Shown: positions 32,273-42,615 of the stretch, in pieces
Position numbering within the stretch: position 1 is the first letter of the stretch
Layout of the letters: the number at the start of each line of letters is the position of its first letter
Assembly (NCBI GenBank): GCA_002077045.2
Contig: KZ111149.1
Location: 730,796 to 794,795, forward strand
Reading direction: 5' to 3'
DNA from: Rachicladosporium sp. CCFEE 5018
Lineage: Eukaryota; Ascomycota; Dothideomycetes; Cladosporiales; Cladosporiaceae
DNA length: 64,000 nt
Position numbers and translations under genes: made by a program
Notes under the pieces: model-generated
What the model was told of the DNA's origin: nothing
The model's input: the letters and a program-made list of their open reading frames with translations, nothing else
Database searches by the model: none

Positions 32273-34303
32273 ATGGAAGCTATCTACGCGTCCCAGCCCT
32301 TAGACCCGAGCGCAAACAGCTACGACTCATCACCATCAACCCCTTGCTCCTCTCACGATCTGCTTAGCTGCGAACTGAGCACCTACTCCTTGCTCGACAC
32401 CACACAAGCCCACAACGACCTCCTCCCACAGCGCCACCGCTACTCCCGCACGCTCACTTCGAGTGCGCATGAGTGGTCAGACGCTCAGATTGGGGACTTG
32501 AACCCCAGCGCCAACCGGCCAAGGTTTCGATGGGGCGATCCTGAGAACAGCGTCGGCATGTTGGTGAATGGAGAAGAAACGAAGGTCGGGCGGAATCTGT
32601 TTGAGGCGTTGAACGCTATCAGGGAGAGTGAGTGGTTTGGTAGTCAAAGGAAGTTGTGGATCGATGCACTTTGCATCAATCAGCAAGATCCTTGGGAGCG
32701 TGGGCATCAAGTCGGGCTTATGCGGACGTTTTATGCTGAGGCGTGGTTGGTGCTGGGATTTTTGGGCCCCGAGAAGGATGCAAGTGATCTCGCTGTGGAT
32801 CTGATCGAGAGTCTCGCAGATACATCTCATTCTGTGCGAACTTGTGAGCAACTCAGAGACGATATGGTACAGCATGAAATACCACATGCTTGCGGGAGTT
32901 GGCTGGCGTTGGCTCGCCTGCTGAATCGACCGTACTGGAGTCGACTGTGGATCGTCCAAGAGCTTGTGCTTGGTGGCGCTAGAGCGATTCTCATGTGTGG
33001 GTCAAGGCGTATCGAATGGATGACGCTGTGCCGTAGCCTGAGCGTGATCCATGAATACCTGTGGAACGCTCACGACGAAGCCTTTACTCGGGATTGCGAG
33101 ACAGCAGGCTTGTCGGTGAAAGTGGAGGTAATGGCTGAGAGCAACGCATCCATGCATGTGTGGAAGGATCTCGGCCTGCTGACTCTGTTACGCGAATCGC
33201 CAACGGGGTCTGTAAAACTTGCTACTTTGATCCTACTCGCAAGTGAGACTGCCTGTAGCGATGACAGAGATAAAGTGTACGGTCTCCTTGGACTTGTGGA
33301 TCCATCCATTGCCCAGAGGATTATTCCGGACTATGGCAAGAGTGCGGCTTCGGTATACACCGATACTGCAGAAGCGTACATTGCGGCTCATCAAAGTGTT
33401 GAGTTCTTGCGAGATGCCAACCTCGTCGACGCTTCAGGATCGCCAAGTTGGGTGCCGGACTGGAAACAGAAGCGGCGCCGTCGTGATCACCGTCCTGACG
33501 AGGACGTACACGAGGCAGAGGACATCGAAGGATTGGAGTGGCGGCCATACTGCGCGGACAGCGGACTGCCCTTTGGTTTGCCTCAAAGGCAGGGGAACCA
33601 TTTGGTTTGCCAAGCGGTACTGCTAGACACACTCGACGGCCTCGGCTGCAATCCCGAAGCGAAGAGCTCAGTCATAGTACAGCCCTGTAATACCGTCTCT
33701 TACTACGGTAGTGCTGAAGCTACGATGGAGCAGCTCGCCATCGCTCTCTACGCTGGTCGTAGACGCTATTATCGAGATTCGCGATCAATCCTGCACCTAC
33801 CTCTGACCTTGCAGGACGCGGAGACGCAGTTTAGCAAGCCAGGCTGGGAAGCTTTCGTACGAGACATGTTTGACTACGCCCGCTGGCTGTCCTGGTTCGA
33901 CAGTAATGCAATTTTCATGGTGGGAGGGCGGGAGCTGCGAGCCTGGTTTCCAGGACATGAAGTTGAAAGGTTCGAGGTCGGTGACTGCTACTACGCATTT
34001 CGCGCATGGATAAGAACCACACTCGCCGGCCGTAGGCGGGTGGTAATCATCTCTGCCGGCCGCATAGGCTGGGCAGATTGTGCTAGAGCTGATACTGCCG
34101 TCAACGAAGCAGCTGGGGCACGTCGTGGAGATGTGTTTGCTGTTTTTCCAGGTTGCCCAACGCCGAAATTGCTGAGACCAATGGAAGATTCCGTAAGCTA
34201 CCAAGTCGTTGGCGAAGCATATCTTCAAGGCTGCATGGGGGGCGAAGTCGAGGGACTAGTACGCGGTGGCCAGCATCATGTGCAAGAGATCGTCCTCTAT
34301 TGA
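32273..34303 (+). CDS. HET-domain protein (single-copy locus)
   Basis: Intronless 676-residue frame. The HET core is recognised from RKLWIDALCINQQDPWERG at about 126-145, followed by QVGLMRTFYAEAWLVLGFLG. The C-terminal family features WLALARLLNRPYWSRLWIVQE, CSDDRDKVYGLLGLVD and PSWVPDW are typical of the large HET/ankyrin-like group of Pezizomycotina. Upstream, the usual Y-x-A-L-S-Y-x-W-G motif is only partly kept (RPRFRWGDPENS), so the first HET block is degenerate. The N-terminal 60 residues are Ser-rich. No partner gene with a HeLo or NACHT domain is seen beside it. A role in heterokaryon incompatibility is inferred from the domain only. Confidence 0.88.
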   Translation: MEAIYASQPLDPSANSYDSSPSTPCSSHDLLSCELSTYSLLDTTQAHNDLLPQRHRYSRTLTSSAHEWSDAQIGDLNPSANRPRFRWGDPENSVGMLVNGEETKVGRNLFEALNAIRESEWFGSQRKLWIDALCINQQDPWERGHQVGLMRTFYAEAWLVLGFLGPEKDASDLAVDLIESLADTSHSVRTCEQLRDDMVQHEIPHACGSWLALARLLNRPYWSRLWIVQELVLGGARAILMCGSRRIEWMTLCRSLSVIHEYLWNAHDEAFTRDCETAGLSVKVEVMAESNASMHVWKDLGLLTLLRESPTGSVKLATLILLASETACSDDRDKVYGLLGLVDPSIAQRIIPDYGKSAASVYTDTAEAYIAAHQSVEFLRDANLVDASGSPSWVPDWKQKRRRRDHRPDEDVHEAEDIEGLEWRPYCADSGLPFGLPQRQGNHLVCQAVLLDTLDGLGCNPEAKSSVIVQPCNTVSYYGSAEATMEQLAIALYAGRRRYYRDSRSILHLPLTLQDAETQFSKPGWEAFVRDMFDYARWLSWFDSNAIFMVGGRELRAWFPGHEVERFEVGDCYYAFRAWIRTTLAGRRRVVIISAGRIGWADCARADTAVNEAAGARRGDVFAVFPGCPTPKLLRPMEDSVSYQVVGEAYLQGCMGGEVEGLVRGGQHHVQEIVLY

Positions 34304-34974
34304 TCTTGCATGTGAGTGTCTCGCAGACCGAATCGCATGTGGCATTCGAAGCAGGAGGATGTAACAAGCTGGCTCACGGCTCATGTCCCCTCCTCCCCGC
34401 CATCCCATGTCTTCACATCCATCTGCACCACGGCCCGTCCACCCTGCATCAACGAACATGTGCCTTGCCTCCAACCTCGCTTCACCATCACCTTCGCCAC
34501 AACCCAATCTCACATAGTGCACATGGCGTTCGTGAAACTCCATGAAGCGGGGAAAGTGGTGTCACCTCGCCCAGCCACCTCCACCACCTTCCCCAAATCG
34601 TATCACGAAGCTATGGCTGACGCAAGCCAGACGCTCGCCAATGCACGCCAATGCTGTTGCTGCATGCAAGTTGCCGCGGCCTGCGATAGTACGTTTGATT
34701 GAAGCTATGCGATAAGAGGTAAGCTGCCGGCAGGGAAGGTAGGTACGACTTCGCTTTCAATCTTGTACTGCAAGTGGCTTGTGACTTGCACGAGGAGGAA
34801 GGAGCGACACAGCTAGGCGTTGTTTGTTGTATCAGATCAGCTGCAGCTTGTGACTTCACGCTTCGGACACAGCAAGCAGCACACCAGCACAGAGTGAAAA
34901 GTCATTCAGCATAAAGCGCATAGCTATCTATCACTCAACAACATCCTTACGAAACACAGCATAAGACACCCAAC
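34304..34974. other. Intergenic region
   Basis: No supported gene. An open plus-strand stretch at 34316-34702 is low-complexity and matches no family I know. The last 150 bases form the promoter of the wall-protein gene. Confidence 0.45.
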
Positions 34975-35731
34975 ATGCGCTACACCACCCTCACCCTCGC
35001 CCTCTTCGGCGCAAGTCTAGCAGGTATTTCCACCCCACTCACTTCCAGCAATTGCGCCAACTAACACGCCCCTCATAGCCGCCCAATCCGAAACCAACGA
35101 CCCCTCAACCCTAACCGCCCTCTCAATCCACAACTCCTTCACGCAAATAACCCTCACCGACCGCACCCTAACCAGCGGCCTCGTACCCACAGACACAGCC
35201 ACCGACACAGCCGGCGGCTTCACAGTCCAAACCTCCACGCCCACCTCCTCGCCCTCCACGTCCTCTCCATCACCAACCTCAGCTCCCGCAGCAGGCACAA
35301 GCATAGCCGTCTTCACAATCCCCAACGCCGGCGTCTACACCGCGTCCCTCATAGCCTCCCTTGCGAACATAGCCGGCTACGCGAATCTCTCTCCGGGCCA
35401 ATCAGCCTTAGTCGGAGGACAGGAGGTGCAGATCGCCACGAATGGCGTGATCGTCAACGGTATCACCGAGCCGTTTGAGCTGGTGACGGGGAGTAGTACG
35501 GTGGCTGTGACGAGCACGCAGGCCAGTTCTGGAGGGAGCGCGGGGGCGACTGTGACGGGGAGTTCGACAGTGGCGGTCGCGGCTAGTACGGGGAGCTCTG
35601 CGGCGGCGGGGAGTGCGAGTGCGACGGCGGCGGGGAGTAGTTCGAGTGCGGGTGCTGCTGCGACGGGAATGGCGAAGAGTCCGATTGCGGCGTTGGGCGG
35701 GATCGCGGGGTTGTTGTGTTTGCTTGGGTGA
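34975..35731 (+). CDS. Ser/Thr/Ala-rich GPI-type cell-wall protein
   Basis: Exons 34975-35023 and 35079-35731 give 233 residues. The N-terminus MRYTTLTLALFGASLAAAQS is a clear signal peptide, split by a 55-base intron as in many fungal secreted proteins. The mature part is Thr/Ser/Pro-rich, then has a more ordered section (VFTIPNAGVYTASLIASLAN, then VIVNGITEPFELV). A long Ser/Gly/Ala/Thr tract follows. The protein ends in a hydrophobic tail (SPIAALGGIAGLLCLLG), consistent with GPI attachment at an upstream Ser, Gly or Ala. It could also stay as a membrane protein. The family is not otherwise recognised. Confidence 0.75.
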
Positions 35732-36193
35732 AGCAGTGAAATAGTGGAGGAAGCTTGTGCATGACGGAGGTAAGGGAGAGTCGAGACGACCGTACAGAGT
35801 GAGAGCAGAGCAAGGTAGGATGAGACATGAGCGATGAGAGATGCATTTGATTCTGGTAATATCCACAGTGCGAGGAGGACTAGTATAGCGAGTAGAAATT
35901 GCATGGCGACAGCAATGCAAGTACAGAACTTACCTCTGGTGTCACTCTCACGGCCCTGCGAGCATGTCATGCTTGAGACTGAGATGGTGCGTTGAGACAG
36001 CGATCAATGGTTAAGCGGCAAGTTCACTCATGGTGAAGCCTCCATTTTCGTGATCTTGCTCAAGCAGTGAAGCTTCGATAGGCCAGGTATCCGATGTTCA
36101 TGCTATCGACCATGTCCTGCTCTTTGCTTCATGCTATTCCGCGGGGCGTGACTGAGTGTCGCCATGAAGTTTCCATCCGAGTCCAACAACCAT
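35732..36193. other. Intergenic region, convergent genes
   Basis: No gene seen. It lies between the 3' ends of the wall-protein gene (+) and RPL11 (-). Confidence 0.5.
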
Positions 36194-36884
36194 CTATCGC
36201 ACGATTCCCTCGAACCTGTTCTTGTACCACTTGACAACCTCTTGCTGCTTGATGCGGTGCGAAGCACCAATCCTCGCCTTCGCGCGCCGGCGCTTGGCGA
36301 TACGCTCTCCAGGTCGGGTCCTATAATATTTGTCAGTCTCCATCTCAACCCCAGTCACTCTCACTCTCATTCAACACATACATGCAGCAGTAGAAGTCCA
36401 TGCCGTAGATACCGATTCCCGGGTCGTACTTGATACCGAGATCGATGTGCTCAGAGATACCGAAGCCGAAGTTGCCGGTAGCGGAGAAGTTGCGCTTGCG
36501 CAGCTCGTACTCCTTGACTTTGAGGCCACGCTCGAGGATCTCCTCTGCCTTGGGACCGCGGACTGTGACGTGGACGGCGATTTTCTCGTTGCGGCGGATG
36601 CCGAATGTGCGGACGGTGTAGCGGGCCTTGCCTGATCGTTTGTGTTAGTACTTTGAAGCCTTCCCCAATGCCTCCAGTCGTCGGTTGATAGGCGAGGCAA
36701 TGACGATTCACGTACTGTAGACTGGCGTTTGACCGCTCAGTTGCTCGAGCACCTTTGCGGCTCTCGTCAATCTGTCACCAGATTCGCCGACGGAGATGTT
36801 GAGGACGAGTTTCTGGATTTTGAGCTCGCGCATGGGGTTGGTCGACTTGTCCTTGCCGCCGCTGGATGCGCCATCGGTGGCCAT
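36194..36884 (-). CDS. RPL11: 60S ribosomal protein L11 (uL5)
   Basis: Large-subunit ribosomal protein that binds with 5S rRNA in the central protuberance. Exons 36884-36716, 36631-36382 and 36320-36194 give 181 residues. The conserved run NPMRELKIQKLVLNISVGES starts the domain. It continues GDRLTRAAKVLEQLSGQTP, VRTFGIRRNEKIAVHVTVRG, FSATGNFGFGISEHIDLGIK and YDPGIGIYGMDFY, then RPGERIAKRRR near the end. Introns are 84 and 61 bases. The start MATDGASSGGKDKS is a little longer than in yeast. It is divergent from SmB copy B with 297 bases between start codons. No second RPL11 is visible because copy A starts at the window edge. Confidence 0.96.
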
Positions 36885-37181
36885 TGCGAATGATCTGTAC
36901 CGGGGGGTGTTGAGGGTGGATTCGAAGTCGCCGGTAGACGTCGTTGTCGTGAGGTGGTGCTTCTCGAATTTGATGTGGAGCTCGTGTGCCAAGATTCGAC
37001 TGGCATGATGCCTGAGGCAGCACGGCGCAAGGCACTTCACTTTCTCCAAAGTCGCTCACTCGGAAATGTCGCAGCACCGAACAGCTTTAGATACGCGCAA
37101 GCACTGTACTCATCGCTTCGAGACATCCTACTCGCACTCAGATAATTTGATCTAGGCGCCTTCCTACGCCAACTCGCCATC
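36885..37181. promoter_or_regulatory. Bidirectional promoter region, RPL11 and SmB
   Basis: 297 bases separate the two start codons, which face apart, so both promoters must lie here or overlap. Similarity to the sequence upstream of SmB copy A is weak, except in the last 20 bases. No TATA box is obvious. Confidence 0.5.
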
Positions 37182-37967
37182 ATGGCGGCCACCAACAAGC
37201 AAGGGAAGATGGTAAGTCAATCACCAGATCGCAAGGCGCATCCGCTTCCACATGTTGACGGACATAGCTGACACGCAAACCTTCCAGACTGGCTTCGTAA
37301 GTCTCCCATCGCATGCACCTGCCTCAGGACCTCTGCTCACCCAATGTACAGATCAACTACCGCATGCGAGCCACCCTGAAAGACGGCCGCCAACTAGTCG
37401 GCCAGATGCTAGCATTCGACAAAGTACCGCGTTCCCTTCCTCTCCCCACTATCATTTCCTAACAGTAGACTCCAGCACATGAACCTCGTCCTAGCCGACT
37501 GCGAAGAATTCCGCCGCGTCAAACGCAAATCCAAACCCGCCCCCGCCGCAGCCGGCACAACCCCCTCAACAGCAACCACAATCGAAACCGAAGAGAAGCG
37601 CGCCCTCGGTCTAGCCATAGTCCGCGGCGCAACAGTAGTCTCCTGCTCGGTAGACGGGCCTCCTCCCGCAGATCCCTCCGCGCGTCTCGGCACATCAGCA
37701 CCAGGCGGAGGTGTTCCGGCTGCGATGCAAGCTGGTGTGGGGATTAGCAAGCCTGCTGGACGGGGAGCGGGGATCGGACTGGCGGGACCGGCGGTGGGAG
37801 TTGGTGGGCCGGGGTTCCCGGGTATGGGAAGGGGTGGACCGCCGGGTTTCGGAGCGCCGCCGGGAGGGTTTGGAGGGCCGCCTGGTTTTGGAGGACCACC
37901 TGGTGGTGCGCCGCCTGGGTTCGGGAGAGGGTTTGCGCCGTCAGGGCAGGGATTTCCGCCACGGTAG
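37182..37967 (+). CDS. SMB1: Small nuclear ribonucleoprotein SmB (copy B)
   Basis: Same four-exon structure as copy A: exons 37182-37211, 37288-37296, 37352-37423 and 37476-37967, 200 residues, including the 9-base second exon. Intron 1 is the same length as in copy A (76) and introns 2 and 3 differ by one and three bases. Intron sequences differ more than exons. Intron 3 ends in a single CCAG acceptor, so the alternative Gln possible in copy A is not available. The protein differs from copy A at only a few residues in the Gly/Pro tail. With two near-identical copies, dosage or redundancy is possible if both are real. Confidence 0.93.
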
Positions 37968-38500
37968 TGGGGTGAGGGAGGATTGGATACAGAAGCAGAA
38001 GGTATGTTGAACTCGTGTATGTCGTGCGTAAGAAAGGGCAGCGGCAGCGGCAGCAGCAGCAATCCGAATACTCGAATCACGACCTTGGAGGTTACGAAAG
38101 CTGGACAAGTACCATCGGAGCACACGTAGCGGCGAGCAGCGAAGGATTGGCAGAGACACAGAGGCGGAATGGCAGCGGACTGGGACGAGCGCATCGCCGT
38201 GCTGGCTGCGCCGCGTGGAGCCTTCAGGAGAGGCACAGCTCGCATGAGCAAGCGGGTAAGATAGTGAAATGAATGATCAAAACGAGGGTGAAGTTCCCGC
38301 TGCTCAGCTTCATTGACCATACTAGCTACTCGTGCATATGCGTAAGTATATGAGACCTGGTGGTTTCCTGGGTAGTGCGTTCGGTGAGCATCACAAATGT
38401 TGCCCTCCTTCTCCCAGCGCAGTGAGAGCAAACGCTGACCCTGACGTCCCAGCTAGCACCTGCCACTAACTTGCCAACTTCCACAACAGCCCAGCTAGTG
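37968..38500. other. Intergenic region
   Basis: No gene seen. It has an interrupted GCA tract near 38039-38060 and otherwise only partial similarity to 918-1507. Confidence 0.5.
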
Positions 38501-40025
38501 TCAGTCAGTCGACGTGCCCTCGTTACGCTTCAGTAGCCTGTAAAAAATAAAGGTCAGCGATGCATTGCTGGACGCGGAGAAGATCGCATGTGGCTTACCA
38601 CTGCACATGATCCTCTATCGGAGGAAAGTCTTCGGCGATCGCATTGTCCACATGTTTGCGACCTTCTCTAGCCATCATGTCTCGGAGCAGCTCGAGATTC
38701 GCGACAGCCTCGGCGAATGTCCACTGTTCGGACATAGCGCTTTGCTTTGAGATGGGCTCGGTCTGCGGCGGTCGCGAGACGTACTTGGGACGCATGCGAG
38801 TTACTGGGGGCTGCGTTGTCTTCGCGATGCATTGGCGAGATTTGTCAACGGTTGAAACTTGCCAATCCTCTGCCGATGTTGTGGAAGAAACGGCATGGCT
38901 GCTGGGCTTCTCGGACAGCTTCGTTGGACGCTCATCCGAGCTTGATGGCAGATCAATCGATTTCTCTATCACCGGCGCCCGGATCCAGCGAACTCGTGAG
39001 CCCGCGTACAAGTATGCCGCGTTGGAGAACTCATCAATGTATCTGGAGTCCTTGGACAAGAGTAAAGTCTGCTTGAGATACTGCTCAATGCATTCAGTAT
39101 TCGTCTTCAGCAACTGCTTCGCCTGGTCTGTCTTCGCATGGCGGATCGACGGTGGCGTCATGCTGAACGTCTCAAGCCCGCGCAATCGCAGCAGCGGCGA
39201 TTCGTCAAGCAGGGCCGCGATCTCGTTGTCGCTGATCTGGTAATGCCACATCGGTCTCTGCGGACGCTCTGACCCACAGCTCCATTCATAAGTTATTGCG
39301 AGGGTGAGGTGTTTCAGCCTGGCACAACCCAGCAGCAGTGGAATGCCCCTGCTAACGCTGACCACAGTGCCTACTCGGCACCAGCTGAAGTCGATGCTCA
39401 ACGTTACGACATGACCGCAGAACAAAACACTGTTCAACTACAGCATTATCAAGCGGTCGGATTGTAAAAGATGGTCTGCATTAGCTTTGGACCACGCTGA
39501 CGAGGCTTGGGCGAAGTGTTGCCTGGACAGAAGCCACTCGTTCACTTTGTAGTGTGCGAACGGTCTTGGCACACACTCCCTCGTCGTCAAATATTCTTCG
39601 TTCTCCTTACTATCCCAGCTCGATTTGCTGATGATGCGGAAATCTGGTTGCACAGGAAATGCGATGTCGAAGATTTTGACCTGGAGTTCGACCGGGAGCT
39701 CCAGCAGATGACATGTATTTGGCTGCAATGCAAAGGCACTGTGGGGATTCTCGATGCCATTGGTACCTACTTTGCGCTCAGTACTGAACGATATGGAGTG
39801 TCCTTGGAAGAGCGCTGTTGTAGTTCGCTGAATGTGGCGCTCGGGAAACTGAGCTCCCACATGCTCTGCCTGGCTTTGGCCCGGCTCGCCACCTTTAGAT
39901 ATCTTCGTCCTTTTGAGTGTACGTCGCGGACTCGAAACAGCGTCGATCTCGGCGCTGGAGGGGCAATCACGATCTTTTACGTTAGATCGTTCACGTTTGC
40001 GCTTCTTCAGGACGATGTCGGCCAT
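38501..40025 (-). pseudogene. F-box-like family member 1, copy B, in-frame stop
   Basis: The leader is basic (MADIVLKKRKRERSN). It continues with LLELPVELQVKIFDIAFPVQ and the NEWLLSRQHFAQASSAW block. The frame then meets a TAG at 39438-39440, right after RLIML. The same frame continues without further breaks through the family middle block (ARLKHLTLAITYEW), AYLYAGSRVRW and DFPPIEDHVQW. It then crosses a good intron (GTAAGC donor, CGCTGAC branch, T-run, ACAG) into a last exon ending at 38501. The sequence after the stop aligns with paralogues, so the stop is not inside an intron. Apart from this codon the gene looks preserved. The protein is only about half identical to copy A over the F-box-like part. 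Confidence 0.7.
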
Positions 40026-40511
40026 TGCAGTGAGCTTGTAGCGAGTTGCGAAAGCCGTGGAATATTGATCGATGCTGACAAACTGCTACAGCTCGAGCAG
40101 ACGAGCTCGAAGAAGTGAGCGTGTCCAATGAGGCATGTAAAGGGATCATTATGGGCGTCCAGGCACTGAAGTCGCTTGGCGGTGAAGGCAGCAGCTTGCG
40201 AGATGAGGAAGGCGCGACACATCACGGCCCGAACTACAGAACCACATACTGGATATGGGGAGACAGTGAGATGAGTATCCAATTAAGTCTACCTAGTATA
40301 GACTCCATTCTCAATGAGCATAATATGCAAGGTAGCAGCTGACCTGCTGTGCAACGGCTACGTTGCTGCACTCAGGACACTGGGACCACGACACTGCAAC
40401 AGCACCCTCCACAGGTCAGGACTTCATACCGACAGCAGCACAACGGGACTTCTGTCATATTAGTGCGGCGCATGAACTGTCCCGAAGCACATCACCGACC
40501 TCTCATGCTGC
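40026..40511. other. Intergenic region
   Basis: No gene seen; partly alignable with 2976-3450. Confidence 0.5.
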
Positions 40512-41857
40512 TCAATCCCAATTCATCTCCTCGCGCATTGCCTCATACGGATCGACGTACTTCTCACTTGCGCAGATAGTTTGGCGCCTGCAGGGGTCTC
40601 GGTCAGTCATGGCCTACGGTAGCGAATGGTCATTAAACGTACCACTTCGCAAGCTTTAACATCGCCTCCAAACGGGAACTCTGCTTCTTTCAGCGCATCT
40701 CCCTGGTCACTGACTACAGTGTACAGCATAGACGCCTCCCATCCGATGTCTTTCCGCATCTTCTTAGAGAGGGTCAACTCTCCGCTTTCGAGCGCACTTT
40801 CAAGACGCTCCAGTCTCTTGACGTCCTCCTTGGCCTTCGCAGTTTTCTCATCTTCCATAGGCTGCATCCAGAAGACCTTAGAACCGGAGTAGAGTGGACG
40901 AGGCGCGGTCTCGGTCTCGACTGGCGTAGGAAACTTTGGTCGCAGAGCAAACTTTCCGAGTAGCTTCTCCAGATCCCGAGTATTGGCCGCTAGTATTGCC
41001 TGCTCTTCATCCGTCTTACCAGTATGCCATGGAGCGAATCGAGGCCTCGGAGGGGTATATTCGACCTTGAGGCTCTTGAAGCCACGCAACTCGAGCAGAT
41101 CTGAACGTTTGAGCATATTATCGAAATCTGCGGCATTGAAAGGCTCCTGCCAGGCACACTTCCTGATGCCACGGCGCGCCCCTGAATCCCACTCTTCATA
41201 CATCAGCAAGGTCAGCTCCGTCAGTCTCTTGCATTTCGATGGGTACCTCATGACGCTTGAGAAATCGTCTTTCACGACGATAACAAAGTCGTGAAATAGT
41301 CCCAAATCGGAGAAGTCGTAGCTACTGATGAACTGAGCGCCGGGTCGGCGAGGGTGCTGCCCCGGCGCGAAGTCGAACGGTTCAGATCCGAACCAAACCG
41401 AAGCGGCTGCGATGAGGTAGCGCTTCGACACGAGCCACTGGCTCACAAAGTAGCCGGGAAACGGTAGTGCAACATAGGTACGAGTACTTCTACGCTTCTG
41501 CTCTTCTTGCCTTGCCCAGCTCGAGGAAGTCGTGAACTTCATGGCCGGATCCCGGTGGTATGCAAACTGGAAGATTAAGTCCTCGAGCTCCTGTGGGAGC
41601 GGCCCGAAGAAGCCGTGTGTCGATGTCGTTGCCACGGAAGGCGCGCTAGCTGTGTTGCTGTCGGGCTGCGGAGCACTGACAGTGGGCATGATCGAGTTCT
41701 GCACAATCGTACTGGAGCCCGCCATTGGCACATCGCCCTCACCTACTTCAGCATTGGAGGTCTCCGAGGGAGCCGGACGGCATTGCTTCTTCGTGTCAGG
41801 CGCTTCGTCGTCCGATGTAGTATCAGATGCGGCACGCTTGCGCTCATTGGATGCCAT
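40512..41857 (-). CDS. F-box-like protein, family member 2, copy B, C-terminal frameshift
   Basis: Exon 1 runs 41857-40643 and the expected last exon 40587-40512. The N-terminus MASNERKRAASD, the F-box-like FGPLPQELEDLIFQFAYHRD, the QWLVSKRYLIAAASVWFG block and LYSGSKVFW all match copy A. Near 40665 there is one extra base relative to copy A, so the frame reads FGGDVKACEV instead of the LLKLANW-type ending. The last exon, which would give RQTICASEKYVDPYEAMREE in the ancestral frame, is then read out of frame and stops early. The body of the protein is intact, so it may still function with a changed tail. The unspliced frame ends at 40607. Confidence 0.65.
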
Positions 41858-42615
41858 GATGGATGTGGTATGCGTGTATCGGGCGCTGTTTGAAAATATG
41901 TGTGTATGCTGGTAAAGTGTCAGAGTGGCAGTTTGTGGTGACAACGACGATGATCTTACTGCTGTCGAGAGCCGATGTTGTAGTGTACTTACAATGTCGT
42001 CAAGAAGTGCGCACAATGAGTCAGGCGTCTAGACCGCTAAGTTTCTGACCGACTGGCAGGTGGTCGAGTGAAGTTGTGTCAATGAGCGAACGAGCCACTG
42101 CCCCAACAATACAATTTTCTCGACTCTTGCACGTGCCAGGCAATAAAGCTCATGTCACTGATTTTACCTAGCGGAGTTCAAGCGAGAAGGTCATGATGGT
42201 GGGGAAAGCACGATAGTGCTATGAAGTCAACATGAGAGAAGTCATTCGTTTGACTTAAAGACACTCGTCATATCGTGAGGCACGACTCGAGGAAACAAAT
42301 GCAATGAGTGCTCACCTCTGAACAGTAGAAGTAGGTGTAGACAGCAGGGCTCCTATCGACCGTGGTTACGACCACCGTCGACACGGGTGAGGCAGACCAG
42401 GTTCTTCACAAACTTGAACTTGGTCTCTCCAACCTGCCAATGTGCTGACCGCGCATCGTGCGCACCTGCCCGTGATCGAGCCGAGGAGCGCCATGCTTAT
42501 CTGCAATACAGGCAACCAGATATATCGCAGGAGCAGATGCAGTACAGCTGATCATCGTCATGATTTCGAATGCTTACAATGCGTCGCACGCATCCATCCG
42601 AAGAAGCGACAAGCC
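41858..42615. other. Intergenic region with deletion junction at 42483
   Basis: It matches 4788-5413 up to 42483 and 7364 onward after it. No gene is seen. The F-box-like member 3 gene found in copy A would lie at the junction and is completely absent. Confidence 0.65.

Noticed and set aside
34316..34702. Plus-strand frame after the second HET gene
   Set aside because: Low-complexity Ser/Pro/Thr with many His and Cys and no family resemblance; no supporting splice or conservation.
39380..39450. Intron spanning the TAG of F-box-like member 1 copy B
   Set aside because: A GT and AG about 57 bases apart exist, but the sequence between aligns with coding sequence of paralogues, so it is more likely a true stop.
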